5,217 bases of DNA from an uncultured Lachnospiraceae bacterium (GTDB lineage Bacteria; Bacillota; Clostridia; Lachnospirales; Lachnospiraceae): NCBI GenBank assembly GCA_934351765.1, contig CAKRJM010000145.1, positions 1 to 5,217 on the forward strand, in the 5' to 3' direction. The notes under the pieces are model-generated. The model was not told where the DNA came from and did not search any database. It was given only the letters and a program-made list of their open reading frames with translations. Shown here piece by piece: positions 4,731 to 5,217 of the stretch. Position 1 is the stretch's first letter. Each line of letters starts with the position of its first letter. A program made the position numbers and the translations under genes.

Positions 4731-5217
4731 TACTTCTTTTTAAACATACCCGCCAGTCTGGAAAAGAACCCGGTCTTTTCATTTAAATCCAGCATGGGGA
4801 CTTCTTCTCCTGTAATCCGTCTGGCAATGTTCATGTAAGCCTGTCCCGCCAGGCAGTCGGAGCCGGTCAGAGGCTCGCCCTGATTGGTGGCGATCACGAT
4901 ATGTTCATCGTCCGGAACAGCACCGATGAGATGAACGGCAAGAATATCTACAACATCTTCAATGGACATCATATCGCCCCGTTTTACCATATCCATGCGG
5001 ATTCGGTTCACCACCAGATCAATCTTATGAATATCGTTGGCCTCCAGAAGTCCGATGATCCGGTCCGCATCGCGGATGGCAGAGACCTCCGGCGTCGTCA
5101 CGACTACTGCCCGGTCTGCACCGGCAATGGCATTTTTAAACCCCTGCTCGATTCCTGCGGGACAGTCTAACAGAATATAATCAAACTCTTCCTTTAGCGA
5201 TTCGATCAGTTTTTTCA
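4730..5217 (-). CDS. minD: Septum site-determining protein MinD, partial (C-terminal 161 residues)
   Basis: The N-terminus, with the deviant Walker A motif, lies beyond the right edge; full-length MinD is about 265-270 residues. MinD is a ParA/Mrp-type ATPase that dimerises on the membrane with ATP, recruits MinC to block FtsZ polymerisation, and is released by MinE. The visible part begins just before the Walker B region (FDYILLDCPAGIEQGF), followed by ADRAVVVTTPEVSAIRDADRIIGLL, VVNRIR, the MVKRGDMMSIEDV loop and LIGAVPDDEHIVIATNQGEPL, all standard MinD. The C-terminus TGFFSRLAGMFKKK is an amphipathic membrane-targeting helix. The stop TAG is directly followed by the minE region. minC would be expected upstream, outside the window. 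The end AAA AAG AAG TAG is A-rich, and a -1 shift there would enter the minE frame. Confidence 0.95.
   Translation of the reverse strand, partial: KKLIESLKEEFDYILLDCPAGIEQGFKNAIAGADRAVVVTTPEVSAIRDADRIIGLLEANDIHKIDLVVNRIRMDMVKRGDMMSIEDVVDILAVHLIGAVPDDEHIVIATNQGEPLTGSDCLAGQAYMNIARRITGEEVPMLDLNEKTGFFSRLAGMFKKK
4731..4741 (-). other. Possible -1 frameshift site joining minD to minE
   Basis: minD ends AAA AAG AAG TAG. A -1 slip of the tRNA on AAG 4738-4736 re-pairs it on AAA, after which GAA GTA GGG and the following codons stay open into minE. The product would be MinD ending MFKK joined through EVGGTGPG to LIEFF. The heptamer T-AAA-AAG is not an ideal X-XXY-YYZ site, since its first base differs, and no stimulatory hairpin is obvious. 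It is listed because minE lacks a standard start. Confidence 0.2.

Overview
The window looks like chromosomal core DNA of a monoderm Clostridia, most likely Lachnospiraceae. The reasons are moderate GC, strong AGGAGG-type ribosome binding sites, MinD and MinE directly followed by RodA and a short MgsA, and a HlyD-like adaptor protein of a kind I recall from Lachnospiraceae. Nothing here looks like a mobile element, CRISPR array, rRNA or tRNA.

Right part (about 1840-5217, minus strand). This is a tightly packed operon read right to left: minD (5' end outside the window), minE, rodA, mgsA and a D-alanyl-D-alanine carboxypeptidase. Gaps are 2 to about 20 nt, and the ribosome binding sites of rodA and mgsA overlap the end of the gene before them. 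MinD and MinE position the division site, RodA polymerises the glycan of elongation peptidoglycan, and the carboxypeptidase trims stem peptides. MgsA is a metabolic enzyme (dihydroxyacetone phosphate to methylglyoxal) sitting inside this morphogenesis operon. Two points stand out. minE is clearly present and intact in its body but has no ATG, GTG or TTG start: a CCG codon lies where homology and the ribosome binding site would put the ATG. MgsA has Glu in place of the catalytic Asp71 of the E. coli enzyme.

Middle (1107-1839). A 139-residue P-loop protein of unknown function is transcribed leftward from its own good sigma-A-type promoter (TTGAAT, 17 nt, TATAAT). A 14-bp dyad lies over the expected transcription start and two 11-bp tandem repeats carrying phased A-tracts lie upstream. 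Its downstream side has a strong hairpin terminator. The convergent small gene has its own terminator, so the 1107-1263 gap is a back-to-back terminator region.

Left part (1-1106). A small DUF378 (YuzA-like) membrane protein is read rightward. Divergent from it, a GTG-started gene runs off the left edge and encodes the first 271 residues of a HlyD-family-like membrane adaptor. I see no convincing promoter in the 86-bp divergent gap (814-899).

I found no wholly new multi-gene system. The best leads are the minE start anomaly with a possible minD-minE frameshift, the MgsA active-site substitution, and the uncharacterised P-loop protein with its regulated-looking promoter.
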